From NCBI RefSeq assembly GCF_918741285.1, contig NZ_CAKKNC010000001.1, positions 806,001 to 870,000 on the forward strand: a DNA stretch of 64,000 nt, written 5' to 3'. Of this stretch, positions 1 to 9,634 are shown in pieces. The translations under genes were made by a program, and so were the position numbers. Positions within the stretch are counted from its first letter, which is position 1, and each line of letters opens with the position of its first letter. The DNA comes from Sphingobium sp. CECT 9361. GTDB taxonomy: Bacteria > Pseudomonadota > Alphaproteobacteria > Sphingomonadales > Sphingomonadaceae. The notes under the pieces are model-generated. The model had not been told where the DNA came from and searched no databases. It was given only the letters and a program-made list of their open reading frames with translations.

Positions 1-78
1 ACTGAGTATCGCCATGAGCGCGGCCGTTCCCACGACCCGGCGTGGCGATGCTCGACGGATGGAGGCAGTCTCGATCAC
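1..78 (-). CDS. Partial ORF downstream of the tyrosine autokinase gene, 5' end only
   Basis: Two bases after the TGA of the autokinase gene a GTG opens a reading frame that stays open to the window edge, 26 codons. The visible N-terminus is basic (RRASPRR) and then turns hydrophobic (GTAALMAILS), as expected for a membrane or exported protein. The tight spacing suggests it continues the exopolysaccharide operon. AAGG lies just upstream but is too close to be a convincing ribosome binding site. Too little is visible to name a family. Confidence 0.3.
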   Translation of the reverse strand, partial: MIETASIRRASPRRVVGTAALMAILS

Positions 79-80
79 CT

Positions 81-2303
81 TCAGCTCTCGATCTTTTCGG
101 ACCGGGTGTCTTGATCGCCGTAAGTATAATACTGCTCGTAGCCATAGCCGAGCGAAAGAATATCGACACGGTTGAGAACGACGCCCAGCAACCGCGCCCG
201 CGCCAGACGCAAGCGGCGAATAGCGGCCTTCACAACACCTCTGTGTGAGCCGTTGGCGCTTACCACGAACAGCGTCGCATCCATGTGTGCGGCGATGCTG
301 GGTGCGTCCGCCAGCCCAACGACCGGTGGGGCGTCGATGATCACAAGATCATAGTGGGCGGTAAACTGGGCGATCAACTCCGGAAGTATGGGGGAGCCAA
401 GCAACTCCCCCGGATTGGGCGCGGTTGGGCCGCTTCCTATAAAGTCCAGCCCATCGATGGATGTGCGTTGGATCGCTTGATCCATCGCACATTTGCGGAC
501 CAGCAGACTGGTCAGACCCGGCACGTTGGACATGCTCAGTATATGGTGCAGACTCGGGCGACGCAGATCGGCATCGACAAGGAGTACGCGACGTCCGCCC
601 GAGCGCGCGAAATCGCGCGCGATGGCGTGCGCTATGGTCGATTTGCCTTCTGCCTTCCGGCTGCTGGTGATGAGCAACGAGGCGGGAGCGCCTCCGGCCT
701 GGGACAGTTCCAATGCAGACCGAAGTGCATGGAATGCTTCGTTGAATGCCGATTTCGGTTGGTCCAGTGCGTCAGTGGGTGTGGTACTTTTAGTGAGCGC
801 CGGCACCATCCCAATGGCCGGAAGACCGAGCTTGCGCTCTGCCTCGTCAGGCGTGCGCACGACATCGTCGAGTTGCTCCCTCGCATAGACGCAGCCTGTC
901 GCCGCCATGAAGCTGATAAGCAGGGCAAGGCCAAGATTGACCAGCAAATTGGGGGATACTGGTTTTCCCGGCACACGCGCGACATCTATGATGGAGATGT
1001 TGTTGTTGCTCATGCCTGCCGCCGCGCTGACTTCCTTGAAGCGTTGGAGCAGCCCGTCGTAGAGTTCACGGTTGGTATTCACTTCTCGGCGCAGGATATT
1101 GTAGCCGACCCGGCGATCCTGCTCTGTAAGCGTCTCGTTCTTGAGGCTGCTTACCACCGCTTCGAGTTGTGCTTCCTGCTGTTTTGCAACTTGATACCGA
1201 TTGAGGACTGAGCGGCGCGCATCTGCAGCTATGCCTTCGATCTGGCGGTCTATGGCCGCAATTTCGCTGTTGGTGCGGCGGACCTCTGGATGATCGGCCT
1301 GTCGCCGCTCCTGCTGTTCGGCAAGCTTGGCTTCGAGCGTCGCGCGCTGATGTTGCATCATCTGCACGGCAGGGTTCGAAAGGACTTCGGGAAGGCTGTC
1401 CAATTTTGAGCTGCGTGCGTTGTTCCAAAGCTGTTCGGCATCGATGCGGCGGGCGATCGCGGCGACGAGGGCATCGTTCGCCTGAACGAGGCTGGAGACG
1501 GTCAGCGAGTTACCGCTGGACGAACCCGTCTGCGCCGGCATCCCCGAACTGGTGTCGATAATTCCACTGGAACGGGCGTAGACGTTCATCGCGCGCTCCG
1601 AATTTTCCAGCCGTTCTTTTGTTTCGGTCAGTTGTTCCTGAAGGAAGCGGCGTGCGTAGGAGGACGTGTCGAATTTACGGCTGAGATTGCTGCCTATCAT
1701 GTTGTCCGCAAAGGCATTCGCGATCCGCGCCGCCAGCGTAGGGTCCGGACTGTCAAAGGTAATTTGGACGATGCGCGAGTTTTGTGTGAGGCTGACCTTC
1801 AGATTGTCCTGCAACAAGGCGATAGTCTGTTCGCGCCGAACTTCCTGTAATGATTGCGCCCCGGTCGGCTTTTCGTCAGGCTTTACGCGCATCGCCTTGA
1901 AGAATGTATCGCCGGAAAACAGCCGCAGGGCTTCCCCGACACGGGTAGCGAGGGAGCGACTTTGCATTATCTCAAGCTGGGTCTGGAGAAAGCGATCCGC
2001 ATCCTGGATCGCTTCGGCAGGCTGGATATCGGGGGCGTCGAGGACGCGCGATGCCTGTTGCTCGATCTGAATGCTGGATTGGGCGCGATAGGTTGGCGTG
2101 ATCAGCAGCGTGATCGTCAGACCCAGCGCCAGCCCGACGCCACAGATCGCAAGAATGATCCAGCCGTTGCGATGCACAATACGGCGCAACGTGGCGAGGT
2201 CGATCTGCGAACTGGTAAATGCCCAGCTCTCATTGCCCTGTAATTCTGCCGACGGCTCGATATAGGAGTTGAGGGTCGGCGGCGATGCAGGTGATGTTTT
2301 CAT
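81..2303 (-). CDS. Wzc-type polysaccharide co-polymerase with BY-kinase (tyrosine autokinase)
   Basis: Inner-membrane protein that controls chain length and export of exopolysaccharide and autophosphorylates on C-terminal tyrosines. The N-terminal half has the Wzz fold: a first TM near residue 55, a long periplasmic helical region and a second TM. The cytoplasmic kinase follows, with Walker A (RKAEGKST) near 550, canonical Walker A' (VDADLRRP) near 580, Walker B (VIIDAPP) near 655 and a tyrosine cluster (GYGYEQYYTY) near 720. Start: ATG is chosen; a GTG 11 codons upstream is possible. It lies close behind the Wza gene in one operon. A second kinase of this kind is at 45979-48108. Confidence 0.93.
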   Translation of the reverse strand: MKTSPASPPTLNSYIEPSAELQGNESWAFTSSQIDLATLRRIVHRNGWIILAICGVGLALGLTITLLITPTYRAQSSIQIEQQASRVLDAPDIQPAEAIQDADRFLQTQLEIMQSRSLATRVGEALRLFSGDTFFKAMRVKPDEKPTGAQSLQEVRREQTIALLQDNLKVSLTQNSRIVQITFDSPDPTLAARIANAFADNMIGSNLSRKFDTSSYARRFLQEQLTETKERLENSERAMNVYARSSGIIDTSSGMPAQTGSSSGNSLTVSSLVQANDALVAAIARRIDAEQLWNNARSSKLDSLPEVLSNPAVQMMQHQRATLEAKLAEQQERRQADHPEVRRTNSEIAAIDRQIEGIAADARRSVLNRYQVAKQQEAQLEAVVSSLKNETLTEQDRRVGYNILRREVNTNRELYDGLLQRFKEVSAAAGMSNNNISIIDVARVPGKPVSPNLLVNLGLALLISFMAATGCVYAREQLDDVVRTPDEAERKLGLPAIGMVPALTKSTTPTDALDQPKSAFNEAFHALRSALELSQAGGAPASLLITSSRKAEGKSTIAHAIARDFARSGGRRVLLVDADLRRPSLHHILSMSNVPGLTSLLVRKCAMDQAIQRTSIDGLDFIGSGPTAPNPGELLGSPILPELIAQFTAHYDLVIIDAPPVVGLADAPSIAAHMDATLFVVSANGSHRGVVKAAIRRLRLARARLLGVVLNRVDILSLGYGYEQYYTYGDQDTRSEKIES

Positions 2304-2340
2304 AAAAAGAGCCTGAGCAAGATCGGGGGAATGCACTGCA

Positions 2341-3060
2341 TCACCGGTAAGCGCGAAACGCGGCGATGATCGGCGCGAGACTCAGTACGTCTCGCCAACC
2401 GCCCTTGAGGGCGGAAAAGCCGACGACGACCGTGTCGCTGCCGTGAATCTGAGGATCGGGCAGTTCGCCCCGGCGGATCATCCCAACGTCGAAGACCGCA
2501 CCCATGGGTTGCCCGTTTATGGTGCGAAAAATCACCACTTCGCTCAAAGCGGAGACTCTGGTGGTTCCCTCCGCCATTGCCAGCGCGCCCAACAGCGTGG
2601 TGGGACCGGCAAGCTGATAGATGCCCGGTTTGGTCACGGAGCCTTCGACGGTCACTTTCTGAGATGTCGCGCTGTTGACGTTTACCGAGACATCCGGGTC
2701 GATCAGCATATTGGCGGCCAACCGCGTGGCGATTGCCCTTGCCAGTGCATCGGCCGTCAGCCCCGCAGCCCTGACGCTGCCAACAAGGGGCATTGAAATA
2801 TTGCCGTCACTGGTGATCTGGACTTCTTTCAGACTGAGTTCCGGTTCTCCTAACACCGTGAGGCTGATGACGTCTGATGGGCCAAGTATACCGTCGCCAT
2901 CGACACCCACGGTGGCTGGGGGAATGACGGAATAGGCTTCCTGCCCACGCGGGAGATCGGCAGTTGCACATCCGACGAGGCAGAGACTCGATGCGAGCAA
3001 GGCCGGCGTGAAGCGGACCGTGCTCTTTGCCGCGTGAAGGGAGAAATTGGAGAAGGACAT
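2341..3060 (-). CDS. Wza-type polysaccharide export lipoprotein
   Basis: Outer-membrane export channel subunit for exopolysaccharide. A signal peptide ends in a lipobox (LVGC, Cys31), so the mature protein should be lipidated. A polysaccharide-export domain (about residues 55-130, containing GPSDVISLTVLGEPEL) is followed by SLBB-like repeats with the typical GxVxxPGxY turn (GSVTKPGIY). At 239 residues it is short compared with E. coli Wza (about 380), like many alphaproteobacterial homologues. AGGGA precedes the ATG. The adjacent downstream kinase is its expected partner. Confidence 0.92.
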   Translation of the reverse strand: MSFSNFSLHAAKSTVRFTPALLASSLCLVGCATADLPRGQEAYSVIPPATVGVDGDGILGPSDVISLTVLGEPELSLKEVQITSDGNISMPLVGSVRAAGLTADALARAIATRLAANMLIDPDVSVNVNSATSQKVTVEGSVTKPGIYQLAGPTTLLGALAMAEGTTRVSALSEVVIFRTINGQPMGAVFDVGMIRRGELPDPQIHGSDTVVVGFSALKGGWRDVLSLAPIIAAFRAYR

Positions 3061-3105
3061 GGAATTTCCCTGACTAAATAAGACAGTAAGATGCAGGATC
3101 GCGGA

Positions 3106-4185
3106 TCATACCGGGTGTCCGCCAAACTTCCTTCGCATCGCTCCCAGCCGCTTTGTGGTGAGGCGGTAGGCGACGTCTGCGACTAGCAGCGTAAGAATGA
3201 GGGAGAGCGTGACCGCAGGAACAAACCCGACTACGAAATGCGAGACTGCTGCCAAGATTGGGAAGTGCCAGAGATAGAGTTCATAGCTGATCCGACCAAG
3301 GTGCGAGATGAGCGGGAACTCAGCGATACGGCGCACTGCTGAATATTGGTCGGCAAAGATTACCCCAGTAAAGAAGATGCCGATCGCCAGGCTTTGCGGC
3401 GTATATTTCAGAACTTCTTCGTAATAGGGTGTCCAGTGGATCATTGACGCAAGCATCGCGATCCCGCCGATCCAGACGAGCAGATGTCCGACCCGGTCGA
3501 TTGCGGATTGCGTGATCCGTCCTGCATCGAGGAGCAGGGTAAGCAGTACACCCCAGGCCATTGCATCCAGGCGCGTGAAGGTGAAATGATAGTTGATCTG
3601 GTCCGCATTTGCCGGGTCCGCCCATGCAACGAACATCCGCAACAGCAGCGCGCCGACGATGGCGGCAACCATCAGCCAAATGCGGGAGCTCTGGCTGCGC
3701 AGCAGGAACAGCAGCGGGGGAAGCAACAGATAGAAATGCTCTTCGACAGCAAGGCTCCAAAGCGGTTCGATGGCTTGATAGCCTTCCTTCCAGCCGAAGA
3801 TTGGCGCTCCGAATTTTACGATGTTGCCTAGATAGAGGAAGGATAGCGCGATTTGTGCGGGCGAGAAGTTCTCGGGCTCAATCAGATAGAGCAGGGGCAC
3901 TGCCACGATCCCCATCAGCAGCAACGGGGGCAGCAGCCGGATGAAGCGACGGATGTAGAATTTGCCAAGGGCGATGGCTCCGTTCCGCTTCTCTTCGGCA
4001 ATGAGCAGGCGGCTAATGAGGAAGCCGCTGATGAAGAAGAACAGTGAAACGCCAAAGCCCCCCGGCAGCATGGGCACGATTTCATAATGGCGAACGATCA
4101 CGATTGCGACCGCAGCCAGACGCAGCCCGTCGAGACCGCTGACATAGCCGAAAGCGGCTGTTGTCTGATTTTGCTCCGCCGTCAT
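3106..4185 (-). CDS. Acyltransferase 3 family membrane protein (EPS acyl decoration)
   Basis: About 359 residues with roughly ten hydrophobic segments. The N-terminus has the family signature (SGLDGLRLAAVAIVIVRHY), including the His thought to be catalytic, and EPLWSLAVEEHFYLL further on. The family transfers acetyl, succinyl or similar groups to sugars at the membrane. The ATG overlaps the stop of the polymerase gene in an ATGA arrangement, which fixes the start and points to translational coupling. In this locus it most likely O-acylates the exopolysaccharide; the acyl group cannot be read from sequence. Confidence 0.88.
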   Translation of the reverse strand: MTAEQNQTTAAFGYVSGLDGLRLAAVAIVIVRHYEIVPMLPGGFGVSLFFFISGFLISRLLIAEEKRNGAIALGKFYIRRFIRLLPPLLLMGIVAVPLLYLIEPENFSPAQIALSFLYLGNIVKFGAPIFGWKEGYQAIEPLWSLAVEEHFYLLLPPLLFLLRSQSSRIWLMVAAIVGALLLRMFVAWADPANADQINYHFTFTRLDAMAWGVLLTLLLDAGRITQSAIDRVGHLLVWIGGIAMLASMIHWTPYYEEVLKYTPQSLAIGIFFTGVIFADQYSAVRRIAEFPLISHLGRISYELYLWHFPILAAVSHFVVGFVPAVTLSLILTLLVADVAYRLTTKRLGAMRRKFGGHPV

Positions 4186-5540
4186 GCGGCAAGTCTCCGG
4201 TTTTGTGGCAAGGGATAGGGAGGGCTGGCCGCTGTTTTCCGAGCGTCGCGAAAGCTGGGGTTCATCGCCAGGCCTACGAGCAGCCAAAAGGGTGGGTAAG
4301 CCGCGGGGAAGCTCTGTGCCCAAGTCATGAACATCATGGCGATGCAGATCGGCTTGTATGGAATGCGCGAAATGCCAACGCCGCGGAACAGGACGACGAT
4401 ATAGATAAGCCCGACAATCCCATATTCGAGCAGGATCACCGGAAAGAAGGCAGTGGGCGATACGCTGAGTGTCGCGGGAACATTGGTCGCGTACCAGCCG
4501 GTCAGACCGAATAGTCGCCCGAGTCCATATTCGGCATACAGTCGCGGGCCTTCCGCGATAAACGCACCTGCGCCGAACCCGGCGAAGCGGGAATCGATGA
4601 TCCCCAAGATGCCGACATAATTATGTACGACGCGATAGGAGAAGGTAGTGTTGAACAGCGCCTCAGGCGACTTGAGCGCCGTGGCCATAAGGTCGATGCC
4701 GCGAATGCCGGTTTCAGGCAGAACGGCTAAGGCCGAGAGGCCTATCAGCATTACGGCGGCGAAAGCACCAACCCCCAGATACCGCATGACCGGTGCTCGC
4801 CCCGCGCCGGTCTGGCTTACGAGGGCATACAGGATGCCGATCGCGACGGCAGCGAAGAAACCCGAACCGGACTGGGAAAGCGCGATGTTGAAAACGGCGA
4901 GCCAGAGCGGCCACCGTTCGACCGTCGCGCCCCTGTTTCTCAAGGCGCTGCGCGTTACCATGCACAGCAGCAGCATGAACGCCATGGTGAAGCCGAAATC
5001 CGTCGCTTCGGGGGCGAGGCTCGTCGTGCCCCGACCGCCCGCAACGCCCACGATGGTGGGCACCAGCGGCGCCGTGATCTTGAAGTAAAGCGACGTGCTG
5101 ACGTAGCCGAGGATGCCGAAGGCGGTCCATAGCGGCAAGGTGATCTTCAACAGCCGCCAAAGGAGGGCGGGCGAGAGATACTGCATCGCCATGACGATGC
5201 CCCACGACAAGAGGAAGGACGCCGATCGGCGAAAATAATAGTCCAGGCTCACCTGATCCGGGCGATAGACATAAACCATGAACCAGAACGCAAACGCGGC
5301 GAGTATCATCTGCAAGCGGTTGATGCGCAGATCCTGCGTCAGCAATCGCTGAGCCAGGAACAGCCAGCAGACGAGCGCCGCCCAAGGCTGCACCTGTGAT
5401 GGCGCAGCCAGAGGTCCAAAGACGAGATAAGGCAGACAGCATAACAGCGCTGCGATCGTCAGCAGTCCAACCGATGCGGAATTATCGACTGCCTGCGCCG
5501 TAATTGGGTGGCGGGCTTCCCGCCAGCTTGCCTCACGCAT
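4182..5540 (-). CDS. Wzy-like polysaccharide polymerase, O-antigen ligase/polymerase type
   Basis: A 452-residue polytopic membrane protein with about ten predicted TM segments and a large loop near residues 300-370, the usual layout of Wzy/WaaL proteins. No sharp catalytic motif is visible, as is normal for this family, so the call rests on topology and position. It sits between the flippase gene (8-base overlap) and the acyltransferase gene (4-base overlap). It should polymerise undecaprenyl-linked repeat units in the periplasmic leaflet. Confidence 0.75.
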   Translation of the reverse strand: MREASWREARHPITAQAVDNSASVGLLTIAALLCCLPYLVFGPLAAPSQVQPWAALVCWLFLAQRLLTQDLRINRLQMILAAFAFWFMVYVYRPDQVSLDYYFRRSASFLLSWGIVMAMQYLSPALLWRLLKITLPLWTAFGILGYVSTSLYFKITAPLVPTIVGVAGGRGTTSLAPEATDFGFTMAFMLLLCMVTRSALRNRGATVERWPLWLAVFNIALSQSGSGFFAAVAIGILYALVSQTGAGRAPVMRYLGVGAFAAVMLIGLSALAVLPETGIRGIDLMATALKSPEALFNTTFSYRVVHNYVGILGIIDSRFAGFGAGAFIAEGPRLYAEYGLGRLFGLTGWYATNVPATLSVSPTAFFPVILLEYGIVGLIYIVVLFRGVGISRIPYKPICIAMMFMTWAQSFPAAYPPFWLLVGLAMNPSFRDARKTAASPPYPLPQNRRLAA

Positions 5541-6834
5541 TTCCGCGACTTCCAGGGTTGGATACCGCAGCGAGCGATGTAAGGCGCGGCCTCAGCCAAA
5601 TGCCCAGGCGCTTGCGTGCTAGCAGCAGCATTAGCCCAAAGACGAAGAGTGAATAGAGTACTTGCGCGCTGGCCAGCGCGAAAAGGCCTGATGTGGACAG
5701 CAACCATGAGGCGCAAGTCAGTAAGACGATGCCGGCAGCCAATATTGCCAGTGCCCCGTCCTGCGTACCGGTCATCTTGAGCACTTCGTCCACCGGGCCG
5801 CCGAAACATTCGATGGCCACGGCGAGAAGGAGGATTGCCAGGACCGGGACGACGGCATCGAAGCCGGGGCCGAACGCTAAGGCGATTGCCGGGCGTCCGA
5901 CCAGCAATGTCGCTGTCATCGCAACAATGCAAAGCGCGAGGCTGATAGTGCCAAGTCGGCCGCACAGCGCCGCAATCGCGTCCATGTCATCGCGCTGCGC
6001 CGCGCGCACGATCGCTGGGCGGATCGAAAAGCGGACTGCGGCCATGGCGGCCGATACGGCAACCGAGAGCCGACCTGCCGTACCCAATATGCCTGCATCG
6101 GCTGGATTGAGGAGGATGCCAGCTAAAAAGGTAGGAAGCCAAAGGCCGACGCCGTACAACGTCCGCGCGATAGCGAGCCGGATACCTATGGCCACTTGGC
6201 GGAGTGCGGGTGAGAGCCTGAAACGCGGGCGACCGCCAGAACGAAGTGTCAGGACCAGCGCCCACAAAGCCATCGCGGAAGCACCGCTGACAGTTGCGGC
6301 AGCCAGTCCAGTGAAATTCGGGGCCGACGTCAGCAACATATAGGGCGCGGAGACGGCAATGAGTCCGATATTGATTGCCGGATAGTTGAAAAATGCGCCA
6401 AGGCCGTGGCGATCCAGCGCCAGCAGCAGCTGCGCACAGTTGAACATAACGCCGTTTGCGATGAAGAAGCCTGTGGCAAACCACAGCATCGTTCTTTGCT
6501 GGTTGTCCAAGGGGAGGATCGCGGCGGCCAGCAGGGCCGCTCCCAGAGCGATGCCGACACTCAGTATCATGACCCCAAGCATCGTGCCCGCCATGTCCTG
6601 TCGCGCGTGGCGGTCATGAATCGCGTCTAGCCGCGGCATCTCCCGCACGACATACTCGCTCGCGCCGAGCCCCAGCAGTGGGAAAACGGGGAGCACTGCG
6701 CTCAGCGCGAGAATGTAGAGCCCATAGTCGTGTCGGGAGAAATGATGGGCGATAAGGCTGAGGATAAGGAACTGGATTGCGATCGCCGTATAGCGCAAAC
6801 CGACCGCCACGACCGGGCCTGAGAGTTTTGCCAT
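5533..6834 (-). CDS. Wzx-type oligosaccharide flippase
   Basis: About 433 residues and 12 hydrophobic segments, with an N-terminal pattern typical of polysaccharide-type MATE/MOP flippases (LIAHHFSRHDYGLYILAL). It is expected to flip undecaprenyl-diphosphate-linked repeat units across the inner membrane for the polymerase encoded next. The ATG at 6834 is chosen; a TTG at 6843 would overlap the preceding glycosyltransferase stop by four bases and is also possible. Confidence 0.85.
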   Translation of the reverse strand: MAKLSGPVVAVGLRYTAIAIQFLILSLIAHHFSRHDYGLYILALSAVLPVFPLLGLGASEYVVREMPRLDAIHDRHARQDMAGTMLGVMILSVGIALGAALLAAAILPLDNQQRTMLWFATGFFIANGVMFNCAQLLLALDRHGLGAFFNYPAINIGLIAVSAPYMLLTSAPNFTGLAAATVSGASAMALWALVLTLRSGGRPRFRLSPALRQVAIGIRLAIARTLYGVGLWLPTFLAGILLNPADAGILGTAGRLSVAVSAAMAAVRFSIRPAIVRAAQRDDMDAIAALCGRLGTISLALCIVAMTATLLVGRPAIALAFGPGFDAVVPVLAILLLAVAIECFGGPVDEVLKMTGTQDGALAILAAGIVLLTCASWLLSTSGLFALASAQVLYSLFVFGLMLLLARKRLGIWLRPRLTSLAAVSNPGSRGNA

Positions 6835-6839
6835 GCCCT

Positions 6840-8156
6840 TCAATCTGCACCTGTCAACACAAGCGGGCGGGACTGATCGACGTGGCCCAGGGCTTCGAGA
6901 AACGCCGCTTCCAGCTTCAGGAAATGCGCTTCCCAGGTCCAGTGCTCGACGACATAGTCCCGCGCTTTGCGGCCCAGCGCCAAGGCTTCGTCCGGGTTCT
7001 CAAGCAGGTCGATGACGGCGGCTGCAAATGTCGGAGCATCGGCGGCAAGGCGCAACGTTTCAGAGGGCGCCATGATCCCTTCATTGGCGATGTCCGTCGC
7101 GACCACAGCCTTGGCGTTTGCCATATATTCGATGAGTTTGTTTTGCATTCCACCCGCTGCGCCCATGGGGTTGATGCAGACGGCGGCCGAGCGAACGATT
7201 GCCCCGATATCAGGTACGGTGCCGGTAACGGTGATACCGTTCACGCCGTCCAGCGCATGTATCGAGGCAAGCGGATCGCGGCCCTGGATGAAAAGCTCTG
7301 CGTCGGGAAAGCACGCACGAACTCTCGGCCAGCAATTGTCGACGAACCAATGCACGGCCTGGACATTGGGCTGGTAAAGCATGGAGCCGGAAAAAACGAC
7401 CCGACCAGGCACAATTTCCTGTTCCATCGCAGGCGGATAGCGGCCGATGTCGGTGCCGTGCGCGCCATAGACCCAGTTGTCGATGGCCGGTTGGTCACGG
7501 ATGGCGCAAACAGCCTTGATTGCCGCGACGTCTGCTGGCCCGATAAGGACGGATCTGGTAAAACTCTGCCACACTGTGGCTTCGAAATTCTCGCAAAGCC
7601 GCGTCTCGATGCGATAAAATAATCGCTTGATGCGATTTTTCTCGTTCTTCCATATCCGCCGGGTGTTCAGGGACTGGGAGAGTTGAAGCGCCACGAATGT
7701 GGCGGGCGCGTTTACATGCCTCGACGCTCTCTGCTTTCGCACGCGCCCAAGATGCGTCGGGATGGCCGGCGCGCTACGCATATAGTAGCTGTAGACCACG
7801 TCATATGCACCGGCTTGCGTTGCCCGGAGCAAATCGCGCGATAGCCGTGCGTTTTGGAACAGGCCGACCTGCAGGGGTTGCCCTTTCAGCAAACCTCGCG
7901 CCAGTCCAGTCAGCCGGTTCCACCAACCCTGGCTGTAGATGCGCACTTCGTTACAGGCCTCATTCAGCCATTCCCGCTGCACCGGAGTCAGCGCGCCCTG
8001 CATGTCGAGTGTGTAGAAGTCCACCTCATGGCCCCTCGCGGCGAAAAAGCTTAGCAAATGCGCGACGGTCAACTGGTCACCGCGCATCATGGGAAAGGGC
8101 AGGCGGCTGTAGACCAGCGCGATCCGCAGCTGGCGTTCCGCGGGGGCGCAGTCCAT
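6840..8156 (-). CDS. GT4-family glycosyltransferase (EpsH1/PEP-CTERM-type sugar transferase-like)
   Basis: GT-B fold transferase. The N-terminus (RIALVYSRLPFPMMRGDQL) has the acceptor-domain start. The C-terminal half has NVQAVHWFVDNCWP, the TGTVPDI segment and the EYMANAKAVVAT donor-binding region with NEGI. The pattern resembles the sugar transferases often found in EpsH1-type loci. It is the only obvious cytoplasmic glycosyltransferase in this window apart from the priming enzyme, so other transferases must lie outside it. The ATG is chosen; an in-frame TTG at 8189 would add 11 residues. Confidence 0.85.
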   Translation of the reverse strand: MDCAPAERQLRIALVYSRLPFPMMRGDQLTVAHLLSFFAARGHEVDFYTLDMQGALTPVQREWLNEACNEVRIYSQGWWNRLTGLARGLLKGQPLQVGLFQNARLSRDLLRATQAGAYDVVYSYYMRSAPAIPTHLGRVRKQRASRHVNAPATFVALQLSQSLNTRRIWKNEKNRIKRLFYRIETRLCENFEATVWQSFTRSVLIGPADVAAIKAVCAIRDQPAIDNWVYGAHGTDIGRYPPAMEQEIVPGRVVFSGSMLYQPNVQAVHWFVDNCWPRVRACFPDAELFIQGRDPLASIHALDGVNGITVTGTVPDIGAIVRSAAVCINPMGAAGGMQNKLIEYMANAKAVVATDIANEGIMAPSETLRLAADAPTFAAAVIDLLENPDEALALGRKARDYVVEHWTWEAHFLKLEAAFLEALGHVDQSRPLVLTGAD

Positions 8157-8236
8157 CCGTTTGGGCAAGTCATGGGCGGCTTTGGTCAAGGCTGGTTCCA
8201 GGCTCTGTTGACGAAACGGGCGGAGACGGCTGCTTG

Positions 8237-9502
8237 TCAGGGAAGCGCGTTGGTGCTGACCTTGCGGTCCGCCTTGATGTTGAGGGTGTCGAGGATGCCG
8301 ATGGAGTCGACCGCGAGATCCCAGGTCTCCTCCTCCGCCACGTCCCGCGTCACGAAGAGCTGATTGAGCGCGGGAAGCTGCGTATAGGCATAGCCCAGAT
8401 TGGCGCCGATCAGCTTGGACGGCACGAGGCTTGGGTCGTAGACCGACAGGCGGTAGCCGGCTTCCAGCAGCTTGCGGGCAAGGTCCACATTAGCGCTCTC
8501 GCGAAGGTCGTCGCTGTTCGCTTTGAAAGACAGGCCCGCCATCAGCACGCGGGCACCGGGTGCTATGCCTTGAGTGACATGCTCCAGCAGGAAATGCTTG
8601 TGGCTGTCGTTAGACCGCAGGAGCGAGTCCACCAATACGGTATGGGCCCCGACATCGGCGGCGATATACTGAAGGGCGCGGACGTCCTTCGGCAGGCAAG
8701 ACCCGCCAAATGCTCCGCCAGGCCTCATGTAATAGGGGGATATGTTGAGCTTGGTATCGGAGACGAATATCTCATGCACCTTGCGTGCGCTGATACCGAG
8801 CTTGACCGACGTGCGGCCGATCTCGTTCGCAAAGGCGACCTTCACGGCGTGCCAGGTATTATCAACGAACTTCGTGAACTCGGACTCGCGATAGGGCGTG
8901 TAGAAGATGGGCGCATCGATACCCTCGTACAGAAGGTCCATATTGCGCGATGGTTCGCCGTTTGCCGTTCCGATGACGATCTTCGGCGGCATGAAATAAT
9001 CGGCGATGGCCGTGGCCTCGCGCAGGAATTCGGGATTGTAGACCAGTTCGACCGCATCGGAGAACCGGCCGTTCAGTTCCGCCTTGAAGATCGGCGTCAC
9101 GAGGCCTTCGATGGTTCCGGGGCGGATCGTCGAGCGATATACGACGGTAAGCGGATGCGGCCGGTTGGTGCTGATGGCAGCGGCAATCTGGCGACTGACC
9201 TCGCTGATATATGTCATATTGTGCGATCCGTCCGGACCGCTTGGCGTGCCGACACAGACGATGGCCATGTCGCACTCGTTGATGATGCCGCCCGCGCTTT
9301 GCATCACATCGAAGCGTTCGTTCGCTATGCCTTCCCGGAGAAGTTCGTGGAGGCCCGGCTCGCTGATCGGGCAGCCTCCCGCTTTCAACTCCGCGACCTT
9401 CGCCTCGCTGACTTCTATGCCGATCACTTTGTGGCCGGTTTTTGCAAGGCAGGCGGCAGCGGTAAGTCCAACATAACCAAGTCCGAAAATGGCGATCTGC
9501 AT
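8237..9502 (-). CDS. UDP-glucose/GDP-mannose dehydrogenase family protein, AlgD-like
   Basis: NAD-dependent oxidation of a nucleotide sugar at C6 to give a uronic acid donor. The N-terminal Rossmann motif is IFGLGYVGLTAA. The catalytic Cys lies near residue 265 in FGGSCLPKDVRAL, a spelling shared with GDP-mannose 6-dehydrogenase (AlgD). The sequence around YMRPGGAFGG also follows AlgD more than Ugd. The start is the ATG before QIAIFGLG, with GAGGTG about seven bases upstream. GDP-mannose is the better guess for substrate, but UDP-glucose cannot be excluded. It implies an acidic polymer. Confidence 0.88.
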   Translation of the reverse strand: MQIAIFGLGYVGLTAAACLAKTGHKVIGIEVSEAKVAELKAGGCPISEPGLHELLREGIANERFDVMQSAGGIINECDMAIVCVGTPSGPDGSHNMTYISEVSRQIAAAISTNRPHPLTVVYRSTIRPGTIEGLVTPIFKAELNGRFSDAVELVYNPEFLREATAIADYFMPPKIVIGTANGEPSRNMDLLYEGIDAPIFYTPYRESEFTKFVDNTWHAVKVAFANEIGRTSVKLGISARKVHEIFVSDTKLNISPYYMRPGGAFGGSCLPKDVRALQYIAADVGAHTVLVDSLLRSNDSHKHFLLEHVTQGIAPGARVLMAGLSFKANSDDLRESANVDLARKLLEAGYRLSVYDPSLVPSKLIGANLGYAYTQLPALNQLFVTRDVAEEETWDLAVDSIGILDTLNIKADRKVSTNALP

Positions 9503-9634
9503 GATGTGCACCTCAAAAAATTTAGGCCGCAGACGACCGGCGCGCATTTGAGCACGTGGGCGGTAGGCCAGGAAAAAGGGGCGGGAGCGCGAGGAAGGGG
9601 GCGGCCTATGCGCTTTCCCAGGGGGCTGCGTGTG

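Noticed and set aside
285-1211. Long open frame antisense to the tyrosine autokinase gene
   Set aside because: High-GC DNA gives long shadow frames; the product shows no domain and the opposite strand holds a clear kinase.
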